Assembly: GCF_001941625.1 (NCBI RefSeq)
Contig: NZ_CP016076.1
Span: forward strand, 1,178,001 to 1,242,000
Source: Actinoalloteichus fjordicus
GTDB taxonomy: Bacteria; Actinomycetota; Actinomycetes; Mycobacteriales; Pseudonocardiaceae
DNA: 64,000 bases
Direction of reading: 5' to 3'
Shown: positions 48,301-56,975 of the stretch, one piece after another
How the letters are laid out: each line of letters opens with the position of its first letter
How positions within the stretch are numbered: position 1 is the first letter of the stretch
Notes under the pieces: model-generated
Told to the model about the DNA's origin: nothing
The model's database searches: none
Seen by the model: the letters and a program-made list of their open reading frames with translations, nothing else
Translations under genes and position numbers: made by a program

Positions 48301-48373
48301 GCAGGACACCGAGGGTGGTGCTCATGATCCCCGCGCCGATGAGGACGACGTCGTGATCGTCGGTGTCCGGCAC
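45362..48373 (-). CDS. mqo: Fusion: malate:quinone oxidoreductase + FAD-linked 2-hydroxyacid dehydrogenase
   Basis: One open frame of 1003 codons. Residues about 1-490 are a complete Mqo: VVLIGAGIMSTTLGVLLARL, LESSHAWNNAGTGHAGLCEF and TVGGRGTMVGYGAETLVSAG. It oxidises malate and passes electrons to quinone at the membrane. After a 40-residue low-complexity linker, residues about 528-1003 are a complete FAD_binding_4/FAD-oxidase_C enzyme (VVPQGGNTGLCGGSVPDSSG, TIGGNLATNAGGTAVLRYG, GHVGDGNLHYN), of the D-lactate/D-2-hydroxyglutarate dehydrogenase type. GTG 48373 has AGGAGGAGG. An internal GTG at 46792 with its own ribosome site could also make the second enzyme alone. It follows the aldarate dehydratase genes on the same strand. 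Confidence 0.85.
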   Translation of the reverse strand: MPDTDDHDVVLIGAGIMSTTLGVLLARLQPDWRITVVERLPDAGLESSHAWNNAGTGHAGLCEFNYTPRRPDGSVDPEGALRIAEQFRTSLCFWAQLVEEGLLDSPGDFVRSVPHLGFGRGAEGVAYLRARFEAVRGHPLFADLAFSDDRAVLASWLPLVFRDRSAREPVAATRSAQGTDVDFGVLARGLLAALRRQGATVRLNHEVQALHRHGERWHLAVRDRVTDRRRGLRARFVFVGAGGATLPLLQSARVPEVRGLGAFPISGRFLRASRPELVAAHTAKLYGHAAPGAPALSVPHLDRRVVDGQEHLLFGPFAAFSPRFLREGRLTDLVRSVRVDNLSTLAASARDNRDLMAYLLRQLTQSPADRLAALREFVPTARAEDWELVTAGQRVQLLKTVGGRGTMVGYGAETLVSAGGSLAALLGASPGASASASAMIDVLATCFPERMSDWGPRLREVAPSASPVLGSDQASAAERLAQARRTLGLVPVSAVAAEDDPARRGCPAPGRGPVARRDDPAHRSESPVSNAVDRDLLVRLHEAVGSAGLVTDPDRMRGHLTDWRDAYRGRAAAVVRPGSAEEVSRVVGLCHRAGVAVVPQGGNTGLCGGSVPDSSGAQIALSLTRLRRVREVDPANQTITVEAGVVLENVQRAAREAGLLFPLSLGAQGNCTIGGNLATNAGGTAVLRYGTMRDLTLGLEVVLPDGRVWDGLRGLRKDNTGYDLKHLFIGSEGTLGVITAAVLTLFPAIRSRATAWVALPDPQAAVDLIGVLRATAGPRLTGCELMSAQSLEFVLRHVPGTRDPFTGAHPWYALVELSDPMADAGLDATLETALGAAFDRELLLDAVVAEGSARIAALWNLREGISEAQNQEGPSLKHDVTVPIGSIPAFVRETDEALRAAVPGIRIVTYGHVGDGNLHYNLSGPLGMEPDVFRARAEELARIVYDSTARFAGSISAEHGLGQSKRDLLADYKPAVEIELMRGVKRLLDPAGLMNPGKVLPAE
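46790..46802 (-). promoter_or_regulatory. Internal ribosome site and GTG start for the FAD-oxidase half
   Basis: On the minus strand GGAGAG lies about 4 nt before GTG (46792-46790), which begins SNAVDRDLLVRLHEAVG, the natural N-terminus of a FAD-linked dehydrogenase (476 aa to 45362). The upstream Mqo frame reads through it without a stop. This may be a former gene boundary that lost its stop codon, and still a translation start. Confidence 0.6.
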
Positions 48374-48592
48374 TGTGACTCCTCCTCCTGCGGCCTCGAC
48401 GGATCGAGACGTGTCCATCCTGTGCCGGGCAGCGGGTCGGCGGCGCGACCGAGGCCCGGGCACAGCGGCGGCCGGTCCGCGCGAACCGCCGAACCGGGCC
48501 TGCGTGCCGGTCGTCGGACGCCGGGCGACCGGCGTGGCGGCGCCCTGCGGTACCCGACGCGCACTTCGGGGCGAGGGCGCCGCCCGACGCGC

Positions 48593-49756
48593 TCAGTACG
48601 GTGCGTCGATCTCCACTCGGTCGACGGTCCAGGCGCGGGCCTGCTCGCTGAGGGTGATGCCGAGTCCGGGGCGGTCGGACAGGTGCATCCGCCCGCCGGT
48701 GGTCTCCAGCCGCTCGTTGAACAGCGGGTACAACCAGTCGAAGTGCTCCACCCACGGCTCGTTCGGGTAGGCCGTCGCCAGATGGACGTGGATCTCCATG
48801 GCGAAGTGCGGCGCGATCTGGAGGTTGCGGTGCTCGGCCAGCGTCGCGAGCTTGAGGAACTGGGTGATGCCGCCGATGCGCGGGGCATCCGGCTGGAGGA
48901 TGTCGACCGCGCCGTGGCGGATCAGCTCGTAGTGCTCCGCGACGCTGGTGAGCATCTCGCCCGTGGCGACGGCGGTGGTCAGCGACCGGGCGAGGGCGGC
49001 GTGTCCCTCGGCGTCGTAGGCGTCGAGCGGCTCCTCGATCCAGACGAGGCCGAACTCCTCCAGCGCGCGGCCGACCCGCATGGCGGTGGGCCGGTCCCAC
49101 TGCTGGTTGGCGTCGACCATCAGCGGCACCGTGTCGCCGATGTGCTCCCGGACGGCGGCGACCCGCCGCAGGTCCTCGGCCCAGTCGGGCTGCCCGACCT
49201 TGATCTTGATGCCGCCGACGCCCGCCTCCAGGGTGCGGGTGGCGTTGTCCATCACCTGATCGATGGACTCGTGCAGGAATCCGCCCGAGGTGTTGTAGCA
49301 GCGCACCGAGTCGCGGTGGGCGCCGAGCAGCTTCGCCAGGGGGAGTCCGGCGCGCTTGGCCTTGAGGTCCCACAGCGCGACGTCGAAGGCGGCCAGCGCC
49401 TGGGTGGCGGCGCCGCTGCGCCCGACGGAGGCACCCGACCACACGAGCTTCGTCCACAGTCGACCGATGTCGCTGGGGTCCTCGCCGATCAGGTCGGGCG
49501 CGACCTCACGGGCGTGCGCGAACTGAGCGGGCCCGCCCGCCCGCTTGGAGTAGCTGAAGCCGATCCCCTCCGCGCCGCCCTCGGTGCGGATCTCGGCGAA
49601 GAGAAACGCGACCTCGGTCATCGGCCGCTGTCTGCCGGTGAGCACCTTCGCGTCGCTGATGCCGCCGGGCAGCGGCAGGGTCACCGAGGACAAGGTCACC
49701 GAGGTAATCCGATCGAGGACGGCGGGGGCGGCGCCTTCCCTCGCGGTGCTGGTCAT
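48593..49756 (-). CDS. L-talarate/galactarate dehydratase (enolase superfamily)
   Basis: A 387-residue enzyme of the mandelate racemase group that dehydrates galactarate and L-talarate to 5-keto-4-deoxy-glucarate-type acids. GISDAKVLTGRQRPMTEVA, GIGFSYSKRAGG and LWSGASVGRSG-like text match the Salmonella enzyme almost word for word. Catalytic residues are visible: Lys184/Lys186 (IKIKVGQPDW), metal ligands Asp215 (VDANQQWD), Glu241 (WIEEPLDAYD), Glu267 (ATGEMLTS), and His317 (APHFAMEIH). It follows glucarate dehydratase by 51 bp on the same strand, forming an aldarate catabolic operon with the FAD enzymes downstream. Confidence 0.93.
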   Translation of the reverse strand: MTSTAREGAAPAVLDRITSVTLSSVTLPLPGGISDAKVLTGRQRPMTEVAFLFAEIRTEGGAEGIGFSYSKRAGGPAQFAHAREVAPDLIGEDPSDIGRLWTKLVWSGASVGRSGAATQALAAFDVALWDLKAKRAGLPLAKLLGAHRDSVRCYNTSGGFLHESIDQVMDNATRTLEAGVGGIKIKVGQPDWAEDLRRVAAVREHIGDTVPLMVDANQQWDRPTAMRVGRALEEFGLVWIEEPLDAYDAEGHAALARSLTTAVATGEMLTSVAEHYELIRHGAVDILQPDAPRIGGITQFLKLATLAEHRNLQIAPHFAMEIHVHLATAYPNEPWVEHFDWLYPLFNERLETTGGRMHLSDRPGLGITLSEQARAWTVDRVEIDAPY

Positions 49757-49807
49757 GGAATGGGACTCCTTCGTCCGAGAACGTCGAGGGGACGGACTGG
49801 TGTGTGG

Positions 49808-51142
49808 TCAGCGGTCCAGGCACGGCCGCTTGGGATCGAACTCCCAGCCGGGCACCAGGTACTGCATCGCCACGGAGTCGTCGCGGGCGCCGAGTCCGTG
49901 CTCCCGGTACAGCTCGTGTGCGGCGGCCAGCGCGTCGGTGTCGAGTTCGATGCCGAGCCCTGGGGCGGTGGGCACCGTGATCTGCCCGCCGGAGATGCGC
50001 AGCGGGTCTCGGGTCAGTGCCTGACCGTCCTGCCAGATCCAGTGGGTGTCCAGCGCCGTGATCTCGCCCGGCGCGGCGGCCCCGACGTGGGTGAACATCG
50101 CCAGCGACACGTCGAAGTGATTGTTGGAGTGCGAACCCCAGGTGAGGCCGAAGTCGGCGCAGAGCTGGGCGACGCGCACCGAGCCACGCATGGTCCAGAA
50201 GTGCGGGTCGGCCAGCGGGATGTCGACCGCGCCCGCGCGGACGGCGTGGGCCAGCTGTCGCCAGTCGGTCGCGATCATGTTGGTGGCGGTGCGCAGTCCG
50301 GTGGCTCGGCGGAACTCCGCCATCGTCTCGCGGCCGGAGAAGCCGCCCTCCGGTCCCACCGGGTCCTCGGCGTAGGCGAGCACGTCATGCAGGTCGCGGC
50401 ACAGCTCGACGGCGTCGGCCAGCAGCCAGCCGCCGTTGGGGTCCAGTGTGATCCGCGCGTCCGGGAACCGTCCGGCCAGCGCGCGCACCGCCTCGATCTC
50501 CTGCTCTGCGGGCAGCACGCCGCCCTTGAGCTTGAAGTCGGTGAAGCCGTAACGGGCCCGGGCCGCCTCGGCGAGCGCCACCACCGACTCCGGGGTGAGC
50601 GCCTCCGCACGGCGCAGCCGCTCCCACTCGTCGGCAGGCTCGGCCTCGGCGACATAGGGCAGCTCGGCTGCGGAGCGTCGATTTCCCACATAGAAGAGGT
50701 AACCGAGCATCGGGACGGCCTCGCGCTGCTGTCCGTCGCCGAGCAGCTCGGCGACCGGGACGCCGAGGTGCTGCCCGAGCAGGTCCAGCAGGCCGGACTC
50801 CAGTGCCGTCACCGCGTGCACCGTGGTGCGCAGGTCGAACGTCTGCTGTCCCCGCCCGCCCGCGTCGCGGGCCGCGAAGGTCTCGGCGACGGACCGGAGC
50901 AGGCGTCCGAGCCGGGCGACGGGCTGTCCGACGAGCAGCTCGCCCGCGTCCTCGATGGTCTGTCGGATCGCCTCGCCACCGGGCACCTCGCCGACGCCCA
51001 CCCGGCCTTCGCTGTCGGTCACGATCGCGATGTTGCGAGTGAAGAACGGGCCGTGGGCGCCGCTCAGGTTCAGCAGCATGCTGTCGTGTCCGGCGACGGG
51101 AACCGCCTGGACGCGAGCCACGGTGGGGGTTCGGCCGGTCAT
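49808..51142 (-). CDS. gudD: Glucarate dehydratase
   Basis: A 444-residue enolase-superfamily enzyme that dehydrates D-glucarate/L-idarate to 5-keto-4-deoxy-glucarate. It aligns end to end with E. coli Gud[23 protein letters not shown] at the start, [15 protein letters not shown], and [11 protein letters not shown] at the end. Catalytic residues are Lys206 (FKLKGG), Asp234 (LDPNG), Glu259 (YAEDP) and His338 (SHSNNH), each one position from the E. coli numbering. ATG 51142 follows GGAGGAG. It is the first gene of the minus-strand operon, divergent from TctCBA, which probably imports the substrate. Confidence 0.97.
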   Translation of the reverse strand: MTGRTPTVARVQAVPVAGHDSMLLNLSGAHGPFFTRNIAIVTDSEGRVGVGEVPGGEAIRQTIEDAGELLVGQPVARLGRLLRSVAETFAARDAGGRGQQTFDLRTTVHAVTALESGLLDLLGQHLGVPVAELLGDGQQREAVPMLGYLFYVGNRRSAAELPYVAEAEPADEWERLRRAEALTPESVVALAEAARARYGFTDFKLKGGVLPAEQEIEAVRALAGRFPDARITLDPNGGWLLADAVELCRDLHDVLAYAEDPVGPEGGFSGRETMAEFRRATGLRTATNMIATDWRQLAHAVRAGAVDIPLADPHFWTMRGSVRVAQLCADFGLTWGSHSNNHFDVSLAMFTHVGAAAPGEITALDTHWIWQDGQALTRDPLRISGGQITVPTAPGLGIELDTDALAAAHELYREHGLGARDDSVAMQYLVPGWEFDPKRPCLDR

Positions 51143-52156
51143 GACGGTCTCCTCCTCGGTTGCGGGTGGGCAGATCGCCGGACTGCGAGGTCGTCCGGAG
51201 GGAGCAGCGGCACGGGGTGGGCGTCCTTGGTCCGACGGCTCCGTGCGGCACTCGGGTCGACGCCGCGCGCGGCCGGTGGTCCCGGTCACCGTAGGAAGGC
51301 CGACCGATGCCTGTCTAGAAGCCTTTTCGCATAACTCGATGCCGTCAGGGCATCAAGGCGACGGCGGCGGCCGCCGCAGCCCGGCTCGGCCGCTCGTCGA
51401 GAGCCGACTCGCCGGCGTGCGACCTCGCGGCCGACGTGGCTCGGCCTGCTCGGTAACGGTCGTCGCGGCCTGGTCGAGACTCAACCGATACCCGGCGGGC
51501 TCGTCGGCCCGCATCGTCTCGGCCGGTGTCCCGCGCGGTCCGCCGACCCCTGGGCGAGCCCTCGGGCGGTCTCCCCATCGAGCAGGCCCACCCCCGCTCG
51601 GCGGCCCAGGATCGCGGCGGAATCGACGGCGGCAGGCGCGTCGGCCAGCCGGGCCGAGCCCGTCGAGAGTGCCGTGGGTCGAGCCGTCGCCGCACCGGTC
51701 CGCGCGTGAGTTTCCCCGGGCGGAACGACGCGGTCTCTGGCGGCATCGCGAGGCGCCGACCAGCGACGACGGCGCTGGGCGACGCGATCCGGCACTGGGG
51801 GAACGCCCGCCCGCGCTGGTGATGACCAGGCGATTTCCGGGTGTGCGATGCCGCCTCGTCGATGCCGGGCCCGCCGAGACGATCCAGCGAGCCGACGGCG
51901 ACCGGGCCCGGTGCGAGTCTCCCGCCGCGTCGCCGGTCCGCCGCTGGCTCGTGTCCGAGCTGCGACGCCCGCGTCACCCTCGTCGATCACCGGAGTCGCC
52001 TCGGGTGCTCCTCATGCCGCGAGAGTATCGATCCATACCGCATCGGATCTGGACAGGTATGACACCAGGTTCCTACTCTTCCCCCGTCCAGGCGCTCGTG
52101 ACGCCACTCACAGCACCGGCTGCCGGACTGCCGGCTTCTCGAAGAGGAGAGACGAC
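51143..52156. other. 1-kb divergent promoter region, gudD / tctC
   Basis: No gene is supported, although its length would allow a regulator and its absence is notable. An inverted repeat GATGCC-N5-GGCATC at 51338-51354 lies about 195 bp upstream of gudD. A short AT-richer patch at about 52015-52070 precedes tctC. Several long frames here look like random GC-rich translation. Confidence 0.45.
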
Positions 52157-53167
52157 ATGACCAGAAGCATCGGCCAGCGCCGGTGGGCGGTGACCGGCCT
52201 CGGGCTGGCTCTGACCGTCTCCCTGTCCGCTTGTGGCGGCAACCTCGGGGGCGCTTCCGGAGAAGGCGCCGACTTCCCCGACGGCAACCCGATCAGCATC
52301 TACGTCGGTCAGGAGCCCGGCGGCAGCACCGACCTCATCGCCCGTGCGCTGGCCGACGGAGCTACCGAGGATCTGGGCGTGGCGATCACCGTCGAGAACA
52401 AGCCCGGCGCCAACGGCACCCTGGCGGCCCAAGAGCTGGCAGGGGACGCGGCCGACGGGCACACCCTGATGATCTTCAACGGCAGCCTCGCCTACATCAC
52501 GCCGCTCGCGGTCTCCGAGAGCGAGGCCGTCGACATCGCCGACTACGAGATCATCACCGGCCTGTCCCAGGACGACTACATCCTGGTGAGCGCGGCGTCC
52601 TCGGACTTCGCCACCGTCGACGACCTGGTCGACGCGGGCCGGACGATCACCTACGGCACCACGGGCGTCGGCACCGGCAGCCAGCTCTCCCAGGCCGCCC
52701 TGTTCGCACAGGCGGACGTCACCGCCACCGCCGTGCCCTTCGACGGCGGCTCGCCCACGCTGACCGCAGTGCTCGGCGGCCAGGTCGACGTCGGGTCGAT
52801 CCAGCTCGGCGAGGCCATGGAGCAGATCCGGGCAGGCGAGCTGAACCCGATCGTCACCTTCGCGCAGGAGCGGCCGTCCTACCTGCCGGACACCCCCACC
52901 GCCGTGGAGGAGGGCTACGACGTCGAGGTGCAGCAGTCGCGGGCCGTCTTCGCGCCGAAGGACACCCCGCAAGAGGTCATCGACGCCCTGCGCGCCTCGT
53001 TCCAGACGGTCTTCGACTCCGAGAACTACCAGCGGTTCAACACCGACAACCAGCTCACGCCGAACGAGGTCGACGGCGAGGAACTGCGTGAGCAGTGGAG
53101 CACGAACCTGACCACCTACGAGGACATGGTCGAGGAGTTCGACATCGACATGGGCGGTAACCAGTGA
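52157..53167 (+). CDS. tctC: Tripartite tricarboxylate transporter substrate-binding lipoprotein
   Basis: A 336-residue extracytoplasmic binding protein. LALTVSLSACGG is a lipoprotein signal with lipobox LSAC, so it is tethered to the membrane. The Bug/TctC fold follows: ISIYVGQEPGGSTDLIARALAD, VENKPGANGTLAAQEL and a TYGTTGVGTGSQLSQAALF ligand loop. Bug proteins bind organic acids and deliver them to TctAB. ATG 52157 has GAGGAGAGA. It heads tctC-tctB-tctA and is divergent from the aldarate dehydratases, so the ligand is probably glucarate, galactarate or a related acid. Confidence 0.93.
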   Translation: MTRSIGQRRWAVTGLGLALTVSLSACGGNLGGASGEGADFPDGNPISIYVGQEPGGSTDLIARALADGATEDLGVAITVENKPGANGTLAAQELAGDAADGHTLMIFNGSLAYITPLAVSESEAVDIADYEIITGLSQDDYILVSAASSDFATVDDLVDAGRTITYGTTGVGTGSQLSQAALFAQADVTATAVPFDGGSPTLTAVLGGQVDVGSIQLGEAMEQIRAGELNPIVTFAQERPSYLPDTPTAVEEGYDVEVQQSRAVFAPKDTPQEVIDALRASFQTVFDSENYQRFNTDNQLTPNEVDGEELREQWSTNLTTYEDMVEEFDIDMGGNQ

Positions 53168-53820
53168 CCGGTCCCCTCGATGAGGCGGATCGCGGCGCTT
53201 CGCGCGTGACGGACACGACGGGCGGCCCGGCGAAGGCGGACGTGACCCCCACGCCCACGACGCGCACGGCGGCCGAACAGCGGCAGGCCGCCGAATCGCC
53301 CGCCGGGGAGACGCTGGTCGGAACGAGCCTCGGCGAGGCGGTCGCGGCCGTCGAGGAGGCGGAAGAGGAGTACCGCCCGCCGCCCATCGGCTTGGCGGGC
53401 AGGCTCGTCACCGCCGTCGCCGTGTTCCTGCTCGGCGTGGCCATGCTGATCGGCTCGGTGTCGCTCGGGGTGGGCACGGCCAGCGCACCCAGCTCCGGCA
53501 TGTGGCCGATGCTGGTGAGCGTCGTGTTGGTCGTCCTCTCCGCCGCTCTGGTCGCGATGGCACCGAAGGCCACCGACGGCGAGCGGTTCTCCCGCACCGC
53601 ACTGCTGGTGCTCGCGGGCCTGGCGACCATGGTCGGCTTCGTCGCCGTCATCGAGACCATCGGCTTCGAGATCCCGGCTGCCCTGCTCACCTTCGTCTGG
53701 GTTCGATTCCTCGGACGCGAGAGCTGGCGCACCTCGATCATCACCAGCATCGCCGTGACCGTCGCCTTCTATCTGATCTTCGTGGTGGCCCTCTCCGTTC
53801 CCATTCCGCACCTGTTCTAG
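53164..53820 (+). CDS. tctB: Tripartite tricarboxylate transporter small membrane subunit
   Basis: A 218-residue protein. The first 75 residues are polar and cytoplasmic, longer than usual for TctB. About four membrane spans follow (LVTAVAVFLLGVAMLIGSVSL, MWPMLVSVVLVVLSAALVAM, TALLVLAGLATMVGFVAVIE, SIAVTVAFYLIFVVALSVPIPHLF). The GTG start overlaps the tctC stop (GTGA). It forms the membrane complex with TctA; order C-B-A is the canonical operon. Confidence 0.92.
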   Translation: MTGPLDEADRGASRVTDTTGGPAKADVTPTPTTRTAAEQRQAAESPAGETLVGTSLGEAVAAVEEAEEEYRPPPIGLAGRLVTAVAVFLLGVAMLIGSVSLGVGTASAPSSGMWPMLVSVVLVVLSAALVAMAPKATDGERFSRTALLVLAGLATMVGFVAVIETIGFEIPAALLTFVWVRFLGRESWRTSIITSIAVTVAFYLIFVVALSVPIPHLF

Positions 53821-53828
53821 GAGTGTCC

Positions 53829-55358
53829 GTGGACCTGTCACCGGTCTTGGACGGCTTCGGCGTCGTCCTAGAGCCGATCAACCTGCTCTACTGCCTGATC
53901 GGCGTGGTCGTCGGGATGCTGGTCGGCGTGCTGCCCGGCCTCGGCCCCGCCGCCACCATCGCCATCCTGCTGCCCGTCACCCTCGGCATCGAGCCGGTGA
54001 CCTCGATCATCATGCTCGCGGGCATCTTCTACGGTGCCCAGTACGGCGGGACGATCACCTCGGTGCTGCTGCGGTTGCCCGGCGAGGCCTCCTCGGTGGT
54101 GACCGTCTTCGACGGCCATGCGCTGGCTCGCCAGGGCAAGGCGGGCACCGCGCTGGGCATCGCGGCGATCGGCTCCTTCATCGGCGGCACCGTCTCCATC
54201 GTGGCCCTGTCGCTGCTCGCCCCGGTGGTCACCGGCTTCGCCCTGGACTTCGGGCCGCCGGAGTACACCGCACTGGCGCTGCTGGGCATCCTGCTGGTCT
54301 CCACGATCGGCGGGGGCAACCGGCTCAAGGCCGTGATCGCCGCCTGCGTCGGCCTTCTGCTGGCCACCATCGGGCGGGACGGCTTCACCGGAGTGGAGCG
54401 GTTCACCTTCGACAACCTGTCGTTGGCCGACGGCCTGGACTTCGTACCGATCGCCATGGGCCTGTTCGGCCTCGGCGAGATCCTCTACAACCTGGAGGAG
54501 CGGCACCGCGCCACGCGGGCACCGTCGAAGGTCGCCAACGTGTGGCCCTCGCGGTCGGACCTGCGGCAGTCCTCCGGCGCGATCGGTCGCGGCTCGGTAC
54601 TGGGCTTCGTGCTCGGCATCCTGCCCGGCGGCGGTGCCACGATCGCCTCGATGGCCGCCTACGCGGTGGAGAAGCGCCGGGCCAAGCGCCCGGAGCGGTT
54701 CGGCAAGGGGGCGGTGGAGGGCGTCGCCGGGCCGGAGACCGCCAACAATGCCGCCGCGACCTCGTCGTTCATCCCGCTGCTGTCGCTGGGCATTCCGGCG
54801 AACGCGACGATGGCGGTGATCTTCGGTGCGCTGCTCATCCAGGGCGTGACGCCGGGACCACGACTGGTCTCGGAGGAACCCGAGCTGTTCTGGGGCGTGG
54901 TCAACTCGATGTACATCGGCAACATCCTGTTGCTGATCATGAGCATCCCGCTGATCGGGCTGTTCGTGAAGATCCTGCGAGTACGGCCGACGATCCTGGC
55001 GCCCATCACGGTGCTGATCACGCTGGTCGGCGTGTACACGGTGCGCAACGATCCGTTCGACATCATCCTGGTGATCGTCTTCGGCGCGCTGGGCTACCTG
55101 ATGAAGAAATGCGGTTTCGACCCCGGCCCGCTGGTCCTGGCCTTCGTGCTCGGCTCGCTGCTGGAGGACTCGCTGCGGCGGTCGCTGCTGATCTTCGACG
55201 GCGACCCGACCGGTTTCGTCACCCGGCCGATCTCCGGAACCCTGCTCGCGGCCTTCGTCCTGGTGGCCCTGCTGCCCGCGATCCGGGCGCTGATCCTGCG
55301 CCGCCGCGCGGCACGCGAGCAGGCCGAGATCAAGAACCGGGACGACGAGCTGGTCTAG
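53829..55358 (+). CDS. tctA: Tripartite tricarboxylate transporter large permease
   Basis: A 509-residue permease with about 12 spans. GMLVGVLPGLGPAATIAILLP is the TctA signature, repeated in the second half as LGFVLGILPGGGATIASMAAY, reflecting internal duplication. FYGAQYGGTITSVLLRLPGE and GVAGPETANNAAATSSFIPLL are conserved substrate-path motifs. GTG 53829 has AGGAG 5 nt upstream; GTG 53823 is less well placed. It completes the TctCBA importer and is followed by a terminator. Confidence 0.96.
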   Translation: MDLSPVLDGFGVVLEPINLLYCLIGVVVGMLVGVLPGLGPAATIAILLPVTLGIEPVTSIIMLAGIFYGAQYGGTITSVLLRLPGEASSVVTVFDGHALARQGKAGTALGIAAIGSFIGGTVSIVALSLLAPVVTGFALDFGPPEYTALALLGILLVSTIGGGNRLKAVIAACVGLLLATIGRDGFTGVERFTFDNLSLADGLDFVPIAMGLFGLGEILYNLEERHRATRAPSKVANVWPSRSDLRQSSGAIGRGSVLGFVLGILPGGGATIASMAAYAVEKRRAKRPERFGKGAVEGVAGPETANNAAATSSFIPLLSLGIPANATMAVIFGALLIQGVTPGPRLVSEEPELFWGVVNSMYIGNILLLIMSIPLIGLFVKILRVRPTILAPITVLITLVGVYTVRNDPFDIILVIVFGALGYLMKKCGFDPGPLVLAFVLGSLLEDSLRRSLLIFDGDPTGFVTRPISGTLLAAFVLVALLPAIRALILRRRAAREQAEIKNRDDELV

Positions 55359-55366
55359 CCGGACCC

Positions 55367-55396
55367 CGCGCCGCGAGCAACGCTGCTCGCGGCGCG
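55367..55396 (+). terminator. Terminator hairpin after tctA
   Basis: CGCGCCGCGAGCA (55367-55379) pairs perfectly with its complement at 55384-55396 over a 4-nt loop, 9 bp past the tctA stop. Confidence 0.8.
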
Positions 55397-55470
55397 GCCT
55401 TCGGCGTGGGCAGGGGCCGTCGGCGGTGACGGTCGGGGGCGCCCAGCCTCCGGTCCGGTGGTCGGGCGAC

Positions 55471-56274
55471 TCAGACGCCCGCGACGGAGCTGATCCAGTC
55501 CCGGTACCGGGTGATGTCGGTGTAGAAGGAGACGGTGGCGCGGTCACTGGTCGAGGCGACGCCCACCTGGTAGTAGCCGCCGTCGACCGGGCTGGTCGCG
55601 AACATCGGGCCGCCGGAGTCGCCGCCCGCCGCGATGCCGTTGATCCTGGTGACGCCGATGGCGTCGCCGCCGAGCCAGTCCTGCGCGTCGAGCGTGTGCA
55701 CGCGGGTGTCGGCGTACTTGAGGTACTGAGACTGGCAGCCCGACTCGTTGCCGGTGCAGGTCGCGCCCCAGCCGTAGAGCTGCACGGTGTCGTCGACCCT
55801 GGCGTCGCCCACCGTCCCCAGTGGTGCGTACACCGCGTCGACCGCCTGGTCGATGCGTACCAGCGTGATGTCGGCGACCGGGTGCGCGACGGTCTCGGCG
55901 ACGCCGACCACCGTCCCGCCGCCGTTCGCGTCCAGGCTGCCGACCCGGAAGGTCGTCGCGCTGGGCGAGCCGACGCAGTGCGTCGCGGTCAGGATCCACT
56001 CGGGGGCGATGATGGTCGCCGAGCAGACGGGAGAACCGTTGCTGAACATCCGCGCCGCCCACGGCGCGTCGGTGGCGAACTCGCCGTCGATGATGAACGT
56101 CTGCGCGCCGTCGGTCTCGGGAGCCGCGACGGCGGAGACGGGAGCGACGGCGGGGACTTCACCGCCTGCGGCGGTGGCCGGTTCGGCGGCGATGGTGGTG
56201 GTGCTCAGTCCGATGACGGATAAGAGCGCGGTGGCGGCTCCGACCATCGTGGGAACTAGGCGATTCAGGCGCAT
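55471..56274 (-). CDS. Secreted trypsin-like serine protease (S1A)
   Basis: A 267-residue exported protease. A signal peptide (about 1-30, ending TTTIAA) and a propeptide precede the mature enzyme, which probably starts at about 61 (IIDGEFATDAPWAARMF). The catalytic triad is His99 (TATHC), Asp135 (ADITLVRID) and Ser220 (GGDSGGPMF). Cys pairs fit S1 disulfides. Ile-Asp-Gly instead of Ile-Val-Gly at the activation site is a small departure. ATG 56274 is chosen because the signal peptide follows directly. It probably acts on extracellular protein; specificity is not determined. Confidence 0.94.
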   Translation of the reverse strand: MRLNRLVPTMVGAATALLSVIGLSTTTIAAEPATAAGGEVPAVAPVSAVAAPETDGAQTFIIDGEFATDAPWAARMFSNGSPVCSATIIAPEWILTATHCVGSPSATTFRVGSLDANGGGTVVGVAETVAHPVADITLVRIDQAVDAVYAPLGTVGDARVDDTVQLYGWGATCTGNESGCQSQYLKYADTRVHTLDAQDWLGGDAIGVTRINGIAAGGDSGGPMFATSPVDGGYYQVGVASTSDRATVSFYTDITRYRDWISSVAGV

Positions 56275-56975
56275 TGACTCGTCACCTCGAAGTCTCGAGA
56301 GGGCAGGGGATTGCGACTGCATTCCCAGTCTCTTGGCTTCGCAACAACTCGGACACCACAAGATGGATGCCCGCCGGACGGCGGCTCGGGCTACTCCGAA
56401 CAGACCAGCGACCGGACTGGGTCAGCTGTGGGATCGAACCGATTCGAGCTGGTGAGGGGGATTCAGCGGGTATCGCGCGGTCCGTCTGCCGGGAGCACGG
56501 TGACGGCGCACGGCGAGTCGAGTTTTCGGATCGGGGCCACGGCGGACCGGCGTCCGCCTTCGACATGTCGGTGCGTGACCACGGCCTGCTCGCCGCCCGG
56601 CCTGCGCGCCTGTGTCACGTTCGATCCTGATCGGATGGCCATTGCGGACGGGGAACCCGTACGCGCAGTTCATCGTGATGCTCGGCGATGAAGGCCTCGA
56701 TCGAGCGCGGTGGGCGTCCGGCGGTGACCGCGTCCTCGACGAGTCCGAGCAGTACGTCGCGGCGCGGGTCTCGCGGGTGGAAGCGATGGCGGAACCCGGG
56801 GACGTACGCCTTCCTCCCGGCCGCGACGCTGTGCGCAGGATAGGACGCTCCCCGGCCACCGACCGGCACGTCCGACCGTCCAGGTAGATCGCCTCCGGCT
56901 CACCGGCCCACTTGATCCTGGCCATGAGGAAGCGCCGACCTTGTTCTGACCGGTCAGTGGCTGCGGGGAGGGCTG
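56275..56975. other. Intergenic region with a duplicated gene fragment
   Basis: About 700 bp between the trypsin and JmjC genes. It holds the fragment of a citryl-CoA-lyase-like gene at 56716-56816. On the minus strand, ATG 56925 begins a short protein-like stretch (MARIKWAGEPEAIYLDGR) that soon joins unrelated sequence; no family was recognised. Confidence 0.5.
56716..56816 (-). pseudogene. Fragment of citryl-CoA-lyase-like gene (direct repeat, copy 1)
   Basis: These 101 bp match 61742-61842, inside the intact lyase gene, with 5 differences and the same orientation. The fragment encodes KAYVPGFRHRFHPRDPRR; Gly of the GFGH motif is changed to Arg. Neither the 5' nor the 3' part of the gene is present, so it cannot be functional. 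Confidence 0.85.

Noticed and set aside
44841-49457. A 1538-codon minus-strand frame running through the heptamer tract
   Set aside because: It is out of frame with the dehydratase and FAD enzymes. Its repeated CPLSAVR peptide is only the translated CTGTCCG microsatellite.
47720-51334. A 1204-codon plus-strand frame
   Set aside because: Antisense to the clearly identified Mqo, galactarate dehydratase and gudD genes; no domains.
51345-51990. A regulator gene for the aldarate island in the 1-kb gap
   Set aside because: Several long frames exist on the minus strand, but none contains a helix-turn-helix or any conserved motif; all look like random GC-rich translation.
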